Assembly: GCF_900104245.1 (NCBI RefSeq)
Contig: NZ_FMXN01000015.1
Location: 1 to 47,272 of the forward strand
Reading direction: 5' to 3'
From: Pseudidiomarina indica
GTDB taxonomy: Bacteria; Pseudomonadota; Gammaproteobacteria; Enterobacterales; Alteromonadaceae
DNA length: 47,272 nucleotides
The position numbers and the translations under genes are program-made. Shown one piece after another: positions 1 to 12,096 of this stretch. Positions within the stretch are counted from its first letter, which is position 1; the number at the start of each line of letters is the position of its first letter. The notes under the pieces were generated by a model, which searched no databases, was not told the origin of the DNA, and worked only from the letters and a program-made list of their open reading frames with translations.

Positions 1-1524
<1,524 letters not shown>

Positions 1525-1650
1525 ATACAACCCGAAAATGTCTTCAAGTCGCATGGGCTGTGTCGTTTGCTGTACACAAGTTCGATGCGCCTCTACCAAT
1601 TCGATTCAAGTAGAGTGGCATTTCTTTCTTTATTACAATCAGCTTGTTCA

Positions 1651-1681
1651 TATTGTTAAAGAGCACGTAACACAAAGTTAC
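1651..1681 (-). promoter_or_regulatory. boxB/boxA antitermination site before 23S
   Basis: In the spacer between tRNA-Ala and 23S (1525-1739) the minus strand carries a 5-bp hairpin, GTAAC-TTTGT-GTTAC (1667-1681), followed at once by TGCTCTTTAACAATA (1651-1665). The second element is a near-exact match to the E. coli rrn boxA, which loads the Nus/SuhB antitermination complex. The hairpin-then-boxA order is that of boxB/boxA. No other gene is visible in this spacer. Confidence 0.85.
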
Positions 1682-1739
1682 TGGTAAACCTAAAGGCTTA
1701 ACACTAACTTCGAAACGGATAGACAACACAACATTGAAG

Positions 1740-1815
1740 TGGTGGAGCCAAGCGGGATCGAACCGCTGACCTCCTGCGTGCAAGGCAGGCGCTCTCCCAG
1801 CTGAGCTATGGCCCC
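1740..1815 (-). tRNA. tRNA-Ala (anticodon TGC)
   Basis: A 76-nt cloverleaf on the minus strand with encoded CCA. The 5' GGGGCCA acceptor strand pairs with TGGCTCC (allowing a wobble), the anticodon loop reads CTTGCAC and the T arm contains GTTCGATCC. It lies in the rRNA spacer five nucleotides downstream of tRNA-Ile, the usual spacer pair of gammaproteobacteria. It reads GCN alanine codons. Confidence 0.97.
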
Positions 1816-1820
1816 ATTAG

Positions 1821-1897
<77 letters not shown>

Positions 1898-1971
1898 AGT
1901 TTCTATCCATTCGTTACTTCTACCAAACCAAACAATCTGTGTGAGCACTTGCCGATATCAGGCAATTTACA

Positions 1972-3515
<1,544 letters not shown>

Positions 3516-3660
3516 AAAGTGTTTAATCGACCCATTGAATCAATGACTTAATAAAGCTTTGTTTGTTAAGCACCTCTTCAATCAGTCAGGTGGTGTCTAA
3601 GACACCTTTTCTCTGCACTGAATTCTCGGAAGTGCCCACACAGTTTGCTTGGCTTGGTAA

Positions 3661-3697
3661 ATTGTTAAAGAACGTTCGCTTCAGGTCTGATGAAGCG
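3661..3697 (-). promoter_or_regulatory. rrn leader boxB/boxA antitermination site
   Basis: Just downstream of the proximal rrn promoter the minus strand has a hairpin CGCTTCA-loop-TGAAGCG (3677-3697), then TTCTTTAACAAT (3661-3672), a boxA. Order and distance match rrn leaders of E. coli. The rest of the leader down to 16S (3516-3660) holds a second hairpin, GGTGTC-TAA-GACACC (3592-3606). It may be part of the RNase III processing region; I see no gene there. Confidence 0.85.
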
Positions 3698-3705
3698 GGA
3701 TGCGT

Positions 3706-3733
3706 ATTATACGCAACCGGTCGTTAAGGTCAA
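3706..3733 (-). promoter_or_regulatory. rrn promoter, 16S-proximal
   Basis: The minus strand has TTGACC (3728-3733), a 16-nt spacer and TATAAT (3706-3711). The 16-nt spacing is that of rRNA promoters. A-rich sequence with an inverted GATCC/GGATC lies directly upstream of -35 and could act as an UP element. The predicted start is near 3699, immediately before the boxB hairpin. Sigma-70 type. Confidence 0.8.
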
Positions 3734-3805
3734 GATCCTTTTGGATCTTTTTTTGCAGCCCCGCTGCACTTAACGGCTGTCACGACTCGGTGACAACGGC
3801 GGCGA

Positions 3806-3833
3806 ATTATAAGGATCCCCGCACCTTCTGCAA
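3806..3833 (-). promoter_or_regulatory. rrn promoter, distal, with GC-rich discriminator
   Basis: The minus strand has TTGCAG (3828-3833), a 16-nt spacer and TATAAT (3806-3811), then the discriminator TCGCCGCC. GC-rich discriminators are the hallmark of ppGpp/DksA-controlled stable-RNA promoters. A7/A-tract runs lie just upstream (3834-3853), a candidate UP element. It lies 100 bp upstream of the proximal promoter, giving a P1/P2 tandem as in E. coli rrn operons. Confidence 0.8.
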
Positions 3834-3905
3834 GATCTTTTTTTGCTTTTTTTATCGTTCGGTCTATTTTTAAACAAATTGAACAAAACTTAACAGTTTG
3901 TTGTC

Positions 3906-3911
3906 TATAAA
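3906..3911 (+). promoter_or_regulatory. possible -10 element for the repeat-protein gene
   Basis: TATAAA lies 62 nt upstream of the ATG at 3974, in the AT-rich region divergent from the rrn promoters. No convincing -35 sits at 16-18 nt; TTGAAC at 3879-3884 is too far away. Weak evidence. The remaining upstream sequence (3834-3973) is A/T-rich with no gene. Confidence 0.3.
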
Positions 3912-3973
3912 TACGTCTCGTGGTAAAAACGAACGTTCAATAAGAATAAAAATAAAACCTTGGGGTGCGCCAA

Positions 3974-4774
3974 ATGAAAGTATTGCCTGCTTTATTAGCA
4001 ACCAGCCTGTTCTTCAGTAGTGGTTTATATGCCAATGATTCTGCAGTCATCGAATCACTCGTCAATAAGGATACTGTCCTGACAGAGGATCAACAGCGTT
4101 TGGCCGACACCTACAAACGGATGCTAAGGTATTACGAGCAACGGAACTTTTCATCCACGCGCTCGGTGCGAGTATTACTTAGCAATTATCCGCACCATGT
4201 TACCCCCATCTTATATGCTGCTTTTGAACGTTATCCTCGACATTATCGCCATATCATCAAAGCCGCCATTGACGCAGAACCGGCCTTTACCCGTGAGATC
4301 ATTTCCGTCGCATTAAATTTGCAGGTGGCGGATCCGGCCGATATTGTTCGGATCGCCGTGGAAACCGAACCAAGCTATGCAGAAACTGCAGTCTCAGCCG
4401 TTGATGAAATTCAACCAAGCCATCTGAACGATGTGATTCGCGTTGCCGTCACCACCGAACCCAATACGGCTGATGGTATCTTGCGTGCTCATCATCAGGC
4501 AGACCCTTCGAAATTAGCGACGATTATTCACACAGTATTATCTGCAGCGCCCGCCCTGGGCAATTATCTGACGGATACTCTTAGTGACCTTATTGGCTCA
4601 AATGATTCGAAAACGATGACCGAGGCAGAACGAGACGCCCGACGAAAGCGCGCCATTCAATTGCTACGTAGTGCCTACCAAAATGGGGGAATTAATGCTG
4701 ATCAATTAGAAGCGATCGCAGCGCGACATCAATTAACGGAAACCGACCTTTCTGACATCCGCACTGAATATTGA
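3974..4774 (+). CDS. secreted protein with eight tandem 15-residue repeats, function unknown
   Basis: I do not recognise this 266-residue protein. The ATG at 3974 is chosen over an upstream GTG because it begins a clean signal peptide (MKVLPALLATSLFFSSGLYA, predicted cut before Asn21), so it should be periplasmic. Residues 79-198 divide without gaps into eight 15-residue units (for example IVRIAVETEPSYAET, VIRVAVTTEPNTADG). The pattern is two aliphatics, a short helical stretch, and a Pro at unit position 10 in seven of eight units. Such units look like short helical hairpins stacking as a solenoid. The C-terminal 55 residues are charged and helical. It is monocistronic, between the divergent rrn promoters and a bidirectional terminator shared with rplQ. 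Function cannot be assigned; a binding scaffold is conceivable. Confidence 0.8.
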   Translation: MKVLPALLATSLFFSSGLYANDSAVIESLVNKDTVLTEDQQRLADTYKRMLRYYEQRNFSSTRSVRVLLSNYPHHVTPILYAAFERYPRHYRHIIKAAIDAEPAFTREIISVALNLQVADPADIVRIAVETEPSYAETAVSAVDEIQPSHLNDVIRVAVTTEPNTADGILRAHHQADPSKLATIIHTVLSAAPALGNYLTDTLSDLIGSNDSKTMTEAERDARRKRAIQLLRSAYQNGGINADQLEAIAARHQLTETDLSDIRTEY

Positions 4775-4795
4775 CATTCTTTAAACAATAGAAAA

Positions 4796-4826
4796 TAAAA
4801 AAGCCGCTCATTTGAGCGGCCTTTTC
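4796..4826. terminator. bidirectional terminator between repeat-protein gene and alpha operon
   Basis: A 7-bp stem GCCGCTC/GAGCGGC with an ATTT loop (4803-4820) is flanked by CTTTTC on the plus side. On the minus side the stem is followed by TTTTTTATTTTC. It can end both the plus-strand gene and the alpha operon arriving from rplQ. Confidence 0.85.
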
Positions 4827-4841
4827 TTAGTGACGAATCAC

Positions 4842-5240
4842 TTACTCTTCGACAGCGACTTCTGCAACCGCTGCGTCTACTTCTGGACGGTCAACTAGTT
4901 CAACATAGGCCATTGGTGCATTATCACCAGCACGGAAGCCACACTTCAAAATACGAGTGTAACCACCAGCGCGCTCTAAATAACGCGGACCTAATTCATT
5001 GAACAACTTACCAACCACTTCTTTATCGCGAGTGCGAGCAAACGCTAAACGGCGATTTGCAACACTATCTTGCTTCGCTAAAGTGATTAGCGGCTCGATA
5101 ACACGACGCAGTTCTTTCGCTTTAGGCAACGTGGTTTTGATCACTTCGTGACGAACCAGTGAGCTTGCCATATTGCTAAACATCGCTTTGCGATGGCTGC
5201 TATTGCGGTTGAGTTGACGACCACTCTTACGATGGCGCAT
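4842..5240 (-). CDS. rplQ: 50S ribosomal protein L17
   Basis: A 132-residue L17, near the usual 127, with the characteristic N-terminus [21 protein letters not shown]17 binds 23S rRNA domain III near the exit-tunnel side of the large subunit. The C-terminal ten residues are an acidic Ala/Val/Glu tail, variable in this family. It is the last gene of the alpha operon, 38 nt after rpoA, and ends 20 nt before the bidirectional terminator. Confidence 0.97.
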   Translation of the reverse strand: MRHRKSGRQLNRNSSHRKAMFSNMASSLVRHEVIKTTLPKAKELRRVIEPLITLAKQDSVANRRLAFARTRDKEVVGKLFNELGPRYLERAGGYTRILKCGFRAGDNAPMAYVELVDRPEVDAAVAEVAVEE

Positions 5241-5278
5241 ACCTATACCCTTCTCAGTAAATCTATGTAATAGATAAC

Positions 5279-6268
5279 TTAGTCGCGATCAACTAGGCTT
5301 GCTGGCGGCCAGTTCTCTAGGCGCATGCCTAGTGATAAACCACGTGACGCAAGCACGTCCTTGATCTCGGTGAGCGATTTTTTACCCAAGTTAGGTGTTT
5401 TCAACAACTCCACCTCGGTACGCTGCACTAAGTCACCAATGTACTGAATAGCTTCTGCTTTCAAACAGTTCGCAGAACGCACAGTTAATTCTAAATCGTC
5501 TACTGGACGCAACAGAATTGGATCGAACTCCGGCTTCTCTTCTTTCTCTTCTGGCTCGCTCATGTCGCGTAGTTCAACAAAGGCTTCTAACTGTTCAGCT
5601 AGAATGGTTGCTGCACGGCGAATGGCTTCTTCTGGATCCAATGTACCATTGGTTTCCATATCGATAACCAGTTTGTCCAAGTCAGTACGTTGCTCAACAC
5701 GTGCAGAATCGACGTTATAAGCAATGCGCTCTACCGGACTGAAAGATGCGTCTACTAGTAGCACACCGATCGGACGCTCTTCATCGTCAGCTGACTGACG
5801 AGCCGAAGCTGGTACATAACCACGACCACGCTCTACCTTGATTGACATATTAATCTCGGTATCACCTGTTAAAGTACAGATCAGGTGGTCTGGGTTAATG
5901 ATAGTAATATCACCGTCATGGATGATATCGCCAGCCTTGACAGGGCCCGCTCCGGATTTTTTCAAGGTCAGAATCGCTTCATCTTTACCTTCCATGATTA
6001 CCGCTAAACCTTTCAGGTTTAACAGAATCTCGATGATGTCTTCCTGAACACCCTCTTTGCTGCTGTACTCGTGTTGAACGCCGTCAATTTGCACTTCAGT
6101 CACTGCCACACCTGGCATAGATGAAAGCAAAATACGACGCAACGCGTTGCCCAGCGTGTGACCAAAGCCACGCTCAAGAGGCTCCAACGTCACTTTAGCG
6201 TGAGTCGGGCTAATTTGTTCGATATCGACTAGCCTTGGCTTTAGGAATTCGGTAACAGAACCCTGCAT
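5279..6268 (-). CDS. rpoA: RNA polymerase alpha subunit
   Basis: A 329-residue alpha subunit, the exact size of the E. coli protein. The N-terminal assembly domain (about 1-235) shows the conserved [19 protein letters not shown] block. The C-terminal domain (about 250-329), which binds UP elements and activators, includes [14 protein letters not shown]. An acidic Glu-rich linker lies at about 238-246. Located between rpsD and rplQ, it is co-transcribed with ribosomal genes and so under S4 feedback. UP-like A-tracts at the rrn promoters in this window would be its DNA targets. Confidence 0.98.
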   Translation of the reverse strand: MQGSVTEFLKPRLVDIEQISPTHAKVTLEPLERGFGHTLGNALRRILLSSMPGVAVTEVQIDGVQHEYSSKEGVQEDIIEILLNLKGLAVIMEGKDEAILTLKKSGAGPVKAGDIIHDGDITIINPDHLICTLTGDTEINMSIKVERGRGYVPASARQSADDEERPIGVLLVDASFSPVERIAYNVDSARVEQRTDLDKLVIDMETNGTLDPEEAIRRAATILAEQLEAFVELRDMSEPEEKEEKPEFDPILLRPVDDLELTVRSANCLKAEAIQYIGDLVQRTEVELLKTPNLGKKSLTEIKDVLASRGLSLGMRLENWPPASLVDRD

Positions 6269-6293
6269 TGTGTCCTCTCTTTATGCTTAAGCC

Positions 6294-6914
6294 TTACTTC
6301 GAGTAAAGCTCTACGATCAACTGTTCGTTAATTTCAGCAGACAAGTCTGCACGCTCTGGAATGCGTTTGAATTGGCCTTCCATCTTAGTGCTGTCTACTT
6401 CCAACCATACTGGCTTCTCGCGCTGATCAGCAAGTTCCAGTGCGGCTGCGATGCGTGCCTGCTTTTTAGCTTTTTCGCGAATAGCAACAACATCTTCCGG
6501 ACGTACTTTGAACGAAGGAATGTTGACAACTTGACCATTCACTACCACAGCCTTATGGCTCACCAACTGACGTGCTTCAGCACGAGTTGATGCAAAGCCC
6601 ATGCGATACACCACGTTATCAAGGCGTTGCTCAAGCAATTGCAGCAGGTTTTCACCAGTATTACCCTTAATACGGGCAGCTTCTTTGTAGTAGTTACGGA
6701 ATTGCTTTTCTAGCACGCCGTAAATACGACGAACTTTTTGCTTTTCACGTAACTGCAAACCGTAATCAGACAGACGTCCACGACGTGCGCCATGCTGACC
6801 CGGTGCGCTTTCGAGTTTACATTTCGTGTCGATTGCGCGTACGCCGCTCTTCAGGAACAGGTCTGTTCCTTCGCGACGACTTAGTTTGAGTTTTGGACCC
6901 AAATATCTAGCCAT
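6294..6914 (-). CDS. rpsD: 30S ribosomal protein S4
   Basis: 206 residues, as in E. coli. It starts [20 protein letters not shown] and has the S4 RNA-binding domain at about residues 95-155 ([20 protein letters not shown]). The N-terminus lacks the CX2C zinc motif of some S4 paralogues. S4 nucleates 16S 5'-domain assembly and is the translational repressor of the alpha operon. The matching leader structure is present upstream of rpsM (about 7703-7765), so autoregulation is likely. Spacing is 30 nt after rpsK and 25 nt before rpoA. Confidence 0.98.
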   Translation of the reverse strand: MARYLGPKLKLSRREGTDLFLKSGVRAIDTKCKLESAPGQHGARRGRLSDYGLQLREKQKVRRIYGVLEKQFRNYYKEAARIKGNTGENLLQLLEQRLDNVVYRMGFASTRAEARQLVSHKAVVVNGQVVNIPSFKVRPEDVVAIREKAKKQARIAAALELADQREKPVWLEVDSTKMEGQFKRIPERADLSAEINEQLIVELYSK

Positions 6915-6944
6915 GTTCTTTCTCCAACTATCGTTTAGCGCCTA

Positions 6945-7334
6945 TTAAACGCGACGTTTCTTAGGCGGACGACAACCGTTGTGAGGAATAGGAGTCACAT
7001 CCGTAATATTCGTGATGCGATAACCTACAGCGTTCAGCGCGCGAATCGATGACTCACGACCTGGGCCTGGGCCCTTCACGAACACTTCTAGGTTTTTCAA
7101 ACCGTATTCCTTTGCCATTTCACCCGCGCGCTCTGCAGCAACCTGTGCAGCAAATGGGGTTGATTTACGTGAACCACGGAAACCAGAACCACCTGCCGTT
7201 GCCCATGCTAACGCGTTACCTTGACGGTCAGTGATGGTCACAATGGTATTGTTGAAAGATGCATGGATGTGGGCCATGCCATCGGCAACTTGCTTTCTTA
7301 CGCGCTTACGAGTACGAGTTGGTTGTTTAGCCAT
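6945..7334 (-). CDS. rpsK: 30S ribosomal protein S11
   Basis: 129 residues, full length, ending in the family's basic tail [11 protein letters not shown]. The block [19 protein letters not shown] identifies S11, a platform protein of the small subunit that contacts mRNA near the E site. It lies 11 nt after rpsM, so translation is probably coupled, and 30 nt before rpsD. Confidence 0.98.
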   Translation of the reverse strand: MAKQPTRTRKRVRKQVADGMAHIHASFNNTIVTITDRQGNALAWATAGGSGFRGSRKSTPFAAQVAAERAGEMAKEYGLKNLEVFVKGPGPGRESSIRALNAVGYRITNITDVTPIPHNGCRPPKKRRV

Positions 7335-7345
7335 TGATCAACTCC

Positions 7346-7702
7346 TTACTTCTTGATCGGTTTACGCGGACCTTTACGAGTACGCGCGTTTGTTTTAGTG
7401 CGCTGTCCACGTAGAGGTAAGCTGCGACGATGACGAAGACCACGGTAACATCCTAGGTCCATCAAGCGTTTGATATTCATTGAAACTTCACGGCGAAGAT
7501 CGCCTTCAACAGTATACTTAGATACTGCATCACGAAGCTCATCCAATTTCTCTTCTGACAAAGAGCCGATTTTTGTATCTTCTGGTAGGTTGATCGAAGC
7601 TAAAATCGCTTTCGAACGAGTACGACCGATACCGTAAATCGCAGTCAAAGCAATGACTGCATGCTTATTGTCAGGAACGTTAATGCCAGCGATACGGGCC
7701 AC
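7346..7702 (-). CDS. rpsM: 30S ribosomal protein S13 (GTG start)
   Basis: 118 residues, the E. coli length, in the head of the small subunit contacting P-site tRNA and 23S helix 38. It is identified by [15 protein letters not shown] and [10 protein letters not shown] plus a basic C-tail. The GTG at 7702 is the start: it gives the conserved N-terminus and lies 8 nt after AGGAG. An in-frame GTG at 7708 is only 2 nt from that site. A GTG start at this position is also found in E. coli rpsM, where S4 traps the ribosome. First gene of the alpha operon. Confidence 0.97.
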   Translation of the reverse strand: MARIAGINVPDNKHAVIALTAIYGIGRTRSKAILASINLPEDTKIGSLSEEKLDELRDAVSKYTVEGDLRREVSMNIKRLMDLGCYRGLRHRRSLPLRGQRTKTNARTRKGPRKPIKK

Positions 7703-7765
7703 TAACACGTCTCCTATTGTCTATGGGTGACCGAATTTGAAAAGCCCGTTAGGATACTCAACCGG
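7703..7765 (-). promoter_or_regulatory. alpha operon leader, S4-binding pseudoknot region
   Basis: Upstream of rpsM the minus strand contains TTGAGTATCCT followed by AACGGGCTTTTCA. As I recall it, the E. coli alpha mRNA leader has the same blocks, where a pseudoknot around the rpsM start binds S4 and traps the initiating 30S. The match is by remembered sequence. The pseudoknot itself was not folded, so boundaries are approximate. Confidence 0.75.
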
Positions 7766-7787
7766 TCGCCAATTTGCAAACATATCA

Positions 7788-7823
7788 AAGCCGCAGCCAA
7801 AACTATTTTTTGACTGCGGGCTT
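7788..7823 (-). terminator. hairpin after rpmJ, possible spc operon terminator or attenuator
   Basis: The minus strand reads AAGCCcGCAGtCAAAA, a short loop, then TTTTGgCTGCgGCTT. This long, slightly bulged stem lies between the rpmJ stop and the alpha leader. Only TTTGATATGTTT follows, a weak U-tract, so it may attenuate rather than fully end transcription between the spc and alpha operons. Confidence 0.5.
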
Positions 7824-7833
7824 CTTCTTCGAA

Positions 7834-7947
7834 TTAACCTTGCCGTTGCTTGTGCTTAGGGTCACTGCAAATTACCCGCACAATACCATTGCGCTTAATA
7901 ATTTTACAGTTACGGCAGATTTTCTTCACGGAAGCACGAACTTTCAT
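7834..7947 (-). CDS. rpmJ: 50S ribosomal protein L36
   Basis: A 37-residue protein, too short for many gene callers. It begins [15 protein letters not shown] and ends HKQRQG. It is the zinc-binding (C+) form of L36: Cys11, Cys14, Cys27 and His32 form the zinc ribbon. It follows secY by 25 nt and is the last gene of the spc operon, with the alpha leader 68 nt further on, matching the E. coli order secY-rpmJ-rpsM. Confidence 0.97.
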   Translation of the reverse strand: MKVRASVKKICRNCKIIKRNGIVRVICSDPKHKQRQG

Positions 7948-7972
7948 TGCTACACTCCGTAATTATCCAATC

Positions 7973-9301
7973 TTAACGGCCAAAGCCTTTAAGATTAGCT
8001 TTTTTCAGGACCGACTCATATTGATGTGACATCAAGTGAGTTTGGACCTGCGCCATAAAGTCCATGATAACAACCACAATAATGAGTAGAGACGTTCCAC
8101 CAAAATAGAATTGAACGTTCCAAGCAATCATCATGAACTCAGGAACCAAACAGACAAAGGTAATGTACAAGGCGCCAGCAAGCGTCAAGCGGGTCATTAC
8201 TTTATCAATGTACCGAGAGGTTTGTTCGCCTGGACGAATGCCAGGGATAAACGCACCGGATTTCTTCAGGTTGTCAGCTGTCTCGCGTGGGTTGAATACC
8301 AACGCAGTATAGAAGAAACAGAAGAAAATAATTGCTGCGGCATAAAGCATAACATACAAAGGCTGTCCTGGTGACAATGTCATTGACAACTCTTGTAAAA
8401 AGTTTGCTACCGCGCCATCACCTTGGCCGAACCAAGTGGCGATAGTGCCCGGGAACAAAATAATGCTCGATGCAAAAATTGGTGGAATTACCCCTGCCAT
8501 ATTCACTTTCAATGGCAGATGGTTTGTCTGAGCAGCAAATACCTTACGGCCTTGTTGACGTTTTGCGTAGTTCACCACAATGCGGCGTTGGCCACGCTCA
8601 ACGAAAACAACGAAATAAGTTACTGCTACGACAACCACACCAATCAGCAACAACAACAATAAATGTAAATCACCTTGTCGCGCTTGCTCTGCCGTTTGGC
8701 CAATGGCCGACGGGAGCCCCGCTACAATACCGGTGAAGATTAGAATAGAGATACCGTTGCCAATCCCCCGCTCGGTAATTTGCTCACCTAACCACATTAA
8801 GAACATGGTACCAGTAACCAAACTCACCACCGCGGTGAAGTAAAAGCCGAAACCTGGGTCAACAACTAAGCCAGGCATCAGATTTGGTAAGCCTGTCGCT
8901 ATACCAACGGATTGGAACGTTGCGAGTATCAATGTACCCCAACGTGTGTATTGGGCGATCTTACGCCGACCACTCTCACCTTCTTTTTTAAGCTCAGCAA
9001 GACGTGGATGAACCACGCTTGCTAATTGCATAATAATCGAAGCTGAGATGTACGGCATAATACCAAGAGCAAATACCGATGCACGTTCGAGTGCACCACC
9101 GCTGAACATGTTAAACATGGCAACAATGGTGTCTCGTTGTTGATCGAATAGTTGCGCCAATACCGCGGCATCTATACCAGGAATCGGCACAAAGGAGCCC
9201 GCACGGAACACAATTAATGCGCCGAGTACAAACAGCAGTCGACGTTTCAGCTCCGACGTGCCACCTTGAGCTCTGTTAGATTCCAATCCTGGTTTAGCCA
9301 T
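7973..9301 (-). CDS. secY: Sec translocon channel subunit SecY
   Basis: 442 residues, the usual length, with ten hydrophobic segments. The N-terminus [22 protein letters not shown] precedes the first membrane helix. Conserved SecY blocks include [23 protein letters not shown] (plug and TM2 region) and GERGIGNG-like [14 protein letters not shown]. The cytosolic loop [23 protein letters not shown] is where SecA and the ribosome dock. SecY forms the inner-membrane protein-conducting channel with SecE and SecG. It follows rplO by 5 nt in the spc operon, as in most proteobacteria. Confidence 0.98.
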   Translation of the reverse strand: MAKPGLESNRAQGGTSELKRRLLFVLGALIVFRAGSFVPIPGIDAAVLAQLFDQQRDTIVAMFNMFSGGALERASVFALGIMPYISASIIMQLASVVHPRLAELKKEGESGRRKIAQYTRWGTLILATFQSVGIATGLPNLMPGLVVDPGFGFYFTAVVSLVTGTMFLMWLGEQITERGIGNGISILIFTGIVAGLPSAIGQTAEQARQGDLHLLLLLLIGVVVVAVTYFVVFVERGQRRIVVNYAKRQQGRKVFAAQTNHLPLKVNMAGVIPPIFASSIILFPGTIATWFGQGDGAVANFLQELSMTLSPGQPLYVMLYAAAIIFFCFFYTALVFNPRETADNLKKSGAFIPGIRPGEQTSRYIDKVMTRLTLAGALYITFVCLVPEFMMIAWNVQFYFGGTSLLIIVVVIMDFMAQVQTHLMSHQYESVLKKANLKGFGR

Positions 9302-9306
9302 GTGCC

Positions 9307-9741
9307 CTATCCTTCGATTTTGCCGCCAGCCGCTTCAATAGCTTCGCGGGCGCCTTTGGTGACCTTAATGCCTTGAACAGTAACCTTGCGGTTGATTTCG
9401 CCAGACTTGATCACTTTAACAGTTAATACGTCTTTACGAATCAAACCTGCTTCTTTTAATGAAGCTAAGGTTACGGTATCACCAGCAACTTTTGCAATCT
9501 CAGCCAAGTTCACTTCAGCAGCAGTCAATGCCTTACGTGAAGTGAAGCCAAACTTTGGCAAACGGCGTTGGATTGGCATTTGACCACCTTCAAATCCTGG
9601 CTTGATAGAACCACCAGAACGTGAAGTTTGGCCTTTATGACCACGTCCACCTGTTTTGCCTAAGCCTGAGCCAATGCCACGGCCTAAGCGCTTTTTGCTA
9701 GTTTTAGCACCAGGTGCAGGGGAGATCGTATTCAAGTACAT
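9307..9741 (-). CDS. rplO: 50S ribosomal protein L15
   Basis: 144 residues, E. coli length. The Gly-rich basic N-terminal extension ([19 protein letters not shown]) threads into the 23S core, and the C-terminal domain forms the globular part. It is a late assembly protein near the central protuberance. Placed 3 nt after rpmD and 5 nt before secY, it is almost certainly translationally coupled to both. Confidence 0.98.
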   Translation of the reverse strand: MYLNTISPAPGAKTSKKRLGRGIGSGLGKTGGRGHKGQTSRSGGSIKPGFEGGQMPIQRRLPKFGFTSRKALTAAEVNLAEIAKVAGDTVTLASLKEAGLIRKDVLTVKVIKSGEINRKVTVQGIKVTKGAREAIEAAGGKIEG

Positions 9742-9744
9742 GTT

Positions 9745-9927
9745 TTAGTCCTCCACCTTTACCATGTAAATTACTTGGTTCACCATGCCGCGGATCGCTG
9801 GAGTATCTTCCAGCTCGACCGTGTGACCAATGCGGCGTAGACCAAGACCGCGAAGTGTAGCTTTATGTTTCGGCAAACGACCGATGGAGCTACGCGTCTG
9901 GGTTACTTTAATTGTCTTATTCGCCAT
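9745..9927 (-). CDS. rpmD: 50S ribosomal protein L30
   Basis: 60 residues, the typical short bacterial L30, with the signature [22 protein letters not shown] single-domain 23S-binding protein. Position between rpsE (6 nt) and rplO (3 nt) matches the canonical spc operon. Confidence 0.97.
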   Translation of the reverse strand: MANKTIKVTQTRSSIGRLPKHKATLRGLGLRRIGHTVELEDTPAIRGMVNQVIYMVKVED

Positions 9928-9933
9928 TGCTCA

Positions 9934-10440
9934 CTACCCCAAAATTTCATCAACGCTCAATCCACGTTTGGCCGCTACTTGCTCAGGCGACTTCATACCG
10001 TGAAGTGCCTTGATAGTGGCACGTACAACGTTGATTGGGTTGGTTGAACCATATGCTTTTGACAGCACGTTGTGTACGCCTGCAACTTCGAGTACTGCAC
10101 GCATCGCACCACCGGCGATGATACCTGTACCTTCATGAGCTGGCTGCATAAATACTTGTGAACCTGAATGACGGCCTTTCACTGGGTGTTGTAAGGTATC
10201 ACCTTTCAACTGAACGGTTATCATATTGCGGCGTGCTTTTTCCATTGCCTTTTGAATAGCAGCTGGAACTTCACGTGCTTTACCATAACCGAAACCCACG
10301 CGACCTTGACCATCACCAACCACAGTCAGTGCAGTGAAGCTAAAGATACGACCACCTTTAACTACTTTTGCTACACGGTTTACTGTGATCAGCTTTTCTT
10401 GCAGGTCACTTTGTTGAGCTTCTACATTTGCATTTGCCAT
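9934..10440 (-). CDS. rpsE: 30S ribosomal protein S5
   Basis: 168 residues. It has the N-terminal double-stranded-RNA-binding domain ([21 protein letters not shown]) and a C-terminal domain with [20 protein letters not shown]5 lies at the mRNA entry channel with S3 and S4 and influences fidelity and helicase activity. It is 9 nt after rplR and 6 nt before rpmD. Confidence 0.98.
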   Translation of the reverse strand: MANANVEAQQSDLQEKLITVNRVAKVVKGGRIFSFTALTVVGDGQGRVGFGYGKAREVPAAIQKAMEKARRNMITVQLKGDTLQHPVKGRHSGSQVFMQPAHEGTGIIAGGAMRAVLEVAGVHNVLSKAYGSTNPINVVRATIKALHGMKSPEQVAAKRGLSVDEILG

Positions 10441-10449
10441 GTTCGTCTC

Positions 10450-10803
10450 CTAGAACTGAAGTCCAGCTTCACGAGCCGCGTCTGCTAAAGCAGCAACGCG
10501 TCCGTGATAACGGAAACCACTGCGATCGAATGCAACGTTGCTCACGCCTTTCTCAATCGCCCGTTCAGCGATCAGCTTGCCAACCATCTTAGCCGCTTCG
10601 ATGTTACCAGTTGTTTTAAGCTGGTCACGAAGTGATTTTTCGACTGTTGAAGCTGAAGCTAATACTTCAGAACCATTCGGTGCAATAAGCTGTGCGTAAA
10701 TATGCCGTGGTGTACGGTGAACGACCAGGCGGTTAGCACCCAACTCTTGCATTTTCTTACGAGCGCGGGTAGCGCGGCGTAAGCGAGCTGATTTCTTGTC
10801 CAT
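10450..10803 (-). CDS. rplR: 50S ribosomal protein L18
   Basis: 117 residues, as in E. coli. Residues [18 protein letters not shown] and the C-terminal [20 protein letters not shown] identify L18. It brings 5S rRNA to the large subunit together with L5 (also in this operon). Spacing is 9 nt on each side, to rplF and rpsE. Confidence 0.98.
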   Translation of the reverse strand: MDKKSARLRRATRARKKMQELGANRLVVHRTPRHIYAQLIAPNGSEVLASASTVEKSLRDQLKTTGNIEAAKMVGKLIAERAIEKGVSNVAFDRSGFRYHGRVAALADAAREAGLQF

Positions 10804-10812
10804 CGTCTTACC

Positions 10813-11346
10813 TTACTTTTTCTTGGCTTCTTTACGGCGCACTTGCTCATCTGCATAACGGACACCTTTGCCTTTGTAAGGCTCTGGCTTACGGTATGCG
10901 CGAATATTAGCGGCAACTTGGCCAACTAAATGCTTGTCTACACCTTTTACGACAATTTCAGTTTGTGTTGGGACTTCGATAGTAATTCCTTGTGGAATAT
11001 CGAACTCTACTGGGTGAGAGAAGCCCAATGCCAGGTTCAATTTAGAACCTGCAGTGTTAGCACGATAACCAACACCTACTAATTGGAGCTTACGCTCAAA
11101 ACCCTGTGCAACACCAACCACCATATTGTGAATTAACGAACGTGCTGTACCCGCTTGAGCCATTGCATCTGCAAAGCCTTCACGTGCAACAGTACGCAGT
11201 ACGTTGTCTTCAACAACAACTTCGACTGCATCGTTAACTACACGGCTCAATGAGCCTTTGGCACCTTTGATTGTTACTTCCTGGCCATTTAGCGTAACTT
11301 CAACGCCAGCAGGAATGGCAATCGGTGCTTTAGCAACTCGTGACAT
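10813..11346 (-). CDS. rplF: 50S ribosomal protein L6
   Basis: 177 residues, E. coli length, with two repeated L6 folds. The C-terminal signature [15 protein letters not shown] is intact. L6 sits by the GTPase-associated region and sarcin-ricin loop. It is 14 nt after rpsH and 9 nt before rplR in the standard spc order. Confidence 0.98.
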   Translation of the reverse strand: MSRVAKAPIAIPAGVEVTLNGQEVTIKGAKGSLSRVVNDAVEVVVEDNVLRTVAREGFADAMAQAGTARSLIHNMVVGVAQGFERKLQLVGVGYRANTAGSKLNLALGFSHPVEFDIPQGITIEVPTQTEIVVKGVDKHLVGQVAANIRAYRKPEPYKGKGVRYADEQVRRKEAKKK

Positions 11347-11360
11347 GTCCTAACTCCTCG

Positions 11361-11753
11361 TTAAGCTACGTAACCAATAACTTCACCGCCCAAGCCTGCT
11401 TTACGCGCAGCACGGTCAGTCATTAGGCCTTTTGAAGTTGAGACTACAGCGACACCCAAACCACCCATTACTTTAGGTAGTTCATTGCGTTTTTTGTAAA
11501 TACGCAATCCAGGGCGGCTTACGCGCTCAATTGATTCAATAACAGGTTTGCCTTCAAAGTACTTTAATGTGATTTCAAGTTCAGATTTAACTTCTTCAGT
11601 AACATTAAAGTCCGCGATGTAGCCTTCTTCTTTCAGAACTTGGGCAATTGCCACTTTCTGTTTTGAAGCCGGCATGCGCACGGATACCTTGTTAGCACCC
11701 TGAGCGTTGCGGATGCGAGTGAACATATCCGCAATTGGATCTTGCATGCTCAT
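11361..11753 (-). CDS. rpsH: 30S ribosomal protein S8
   Basis: 130 residues, E. coli length, starting [18 protein letters not shown] and ending with the S8 signature [22 protein letters not shown]. It binds helix 21 of 16S. In E. coli S8 also represses the spc operon by binding mRNA around rplE. I could not confirm that site here by eye. Spacing is 26 nt after rpsN. Confidence 0.98.
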   Translation of the reverse strand: MSMQDPIADMFTRIRNAQGANKVSVRMPASKQKVAIAQVLKEEGYIADFNVTEEVKSELEITLKYFEGKPVIESIERVSRPGLRIYKKRNELPKVMGGLGVAVVSTSKGLMTDRAARKAGLGGEVIGYVA

Positions 11754-11779
11754 ATTTGCTTTCTCCCGTGACTCGTGGC

Positions 11780-12085
11780 TTACCAGCTAGCTTTTTTCAA
11801 GCCAGGAATTTCACCGCGCATCGCTTTCTCACGCACTTTAATACGGCTCATGCCGAATTTACGTAAGAAACCGTGTGGGCGGCCCGTTACGCGACAGCGG
11901 TTACGCTGACGTGATGGGCTCGAATCACGAGGAAGACTTTGCAATTTAAGCACGGCTTCCCAACGCTCTTCGTCCGAAGTATTCGGATCGCTGATCACAT
12001 TTTTCAGTGCGATGCGTTTTTCTGCGTATTTAGCTGCAAGCTTTTGACGCTTGAGCTCACGCAATTTCATTGACTCTTTTGCCAT
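11780..12085 (-). CDS. rpsN: 30S ribosomal protein S14 (zinc-free form)
   Basis: 101 residues, the long form of S14. The C-terminal region reads [24 protein letters not shown] with no pair of CX2C motifs, so this is the zinc-independent (C-) type, whereas L36 in the same operon is the zinc-binding type. It assembles in the 30S head beside S3 and S10. It lies 11 nt after rplE. Confidence 0.97.
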   Translation of the reverse strand: MAKESMKLRELKRQKLAAKYAEKRIALKNVISDPNTSDEERWEAVLKLQSLPRDSSPSRQRNRCRVTGRPHGFLRKFGMSRIKVREKAMRGEIPGLKKASW

Positions 12086-12096
12086 AACTCTACACC

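Noticed and set aside
3732-3754. Terminator-like hairpin GATCC-TTTT-GGATC plus T-run on the plus strand
   Set aside because: No plus-strand gene lies to its left; it coincides with the A-rich element upstream of the proximal rrn -35 and is better read as promoter sequence.
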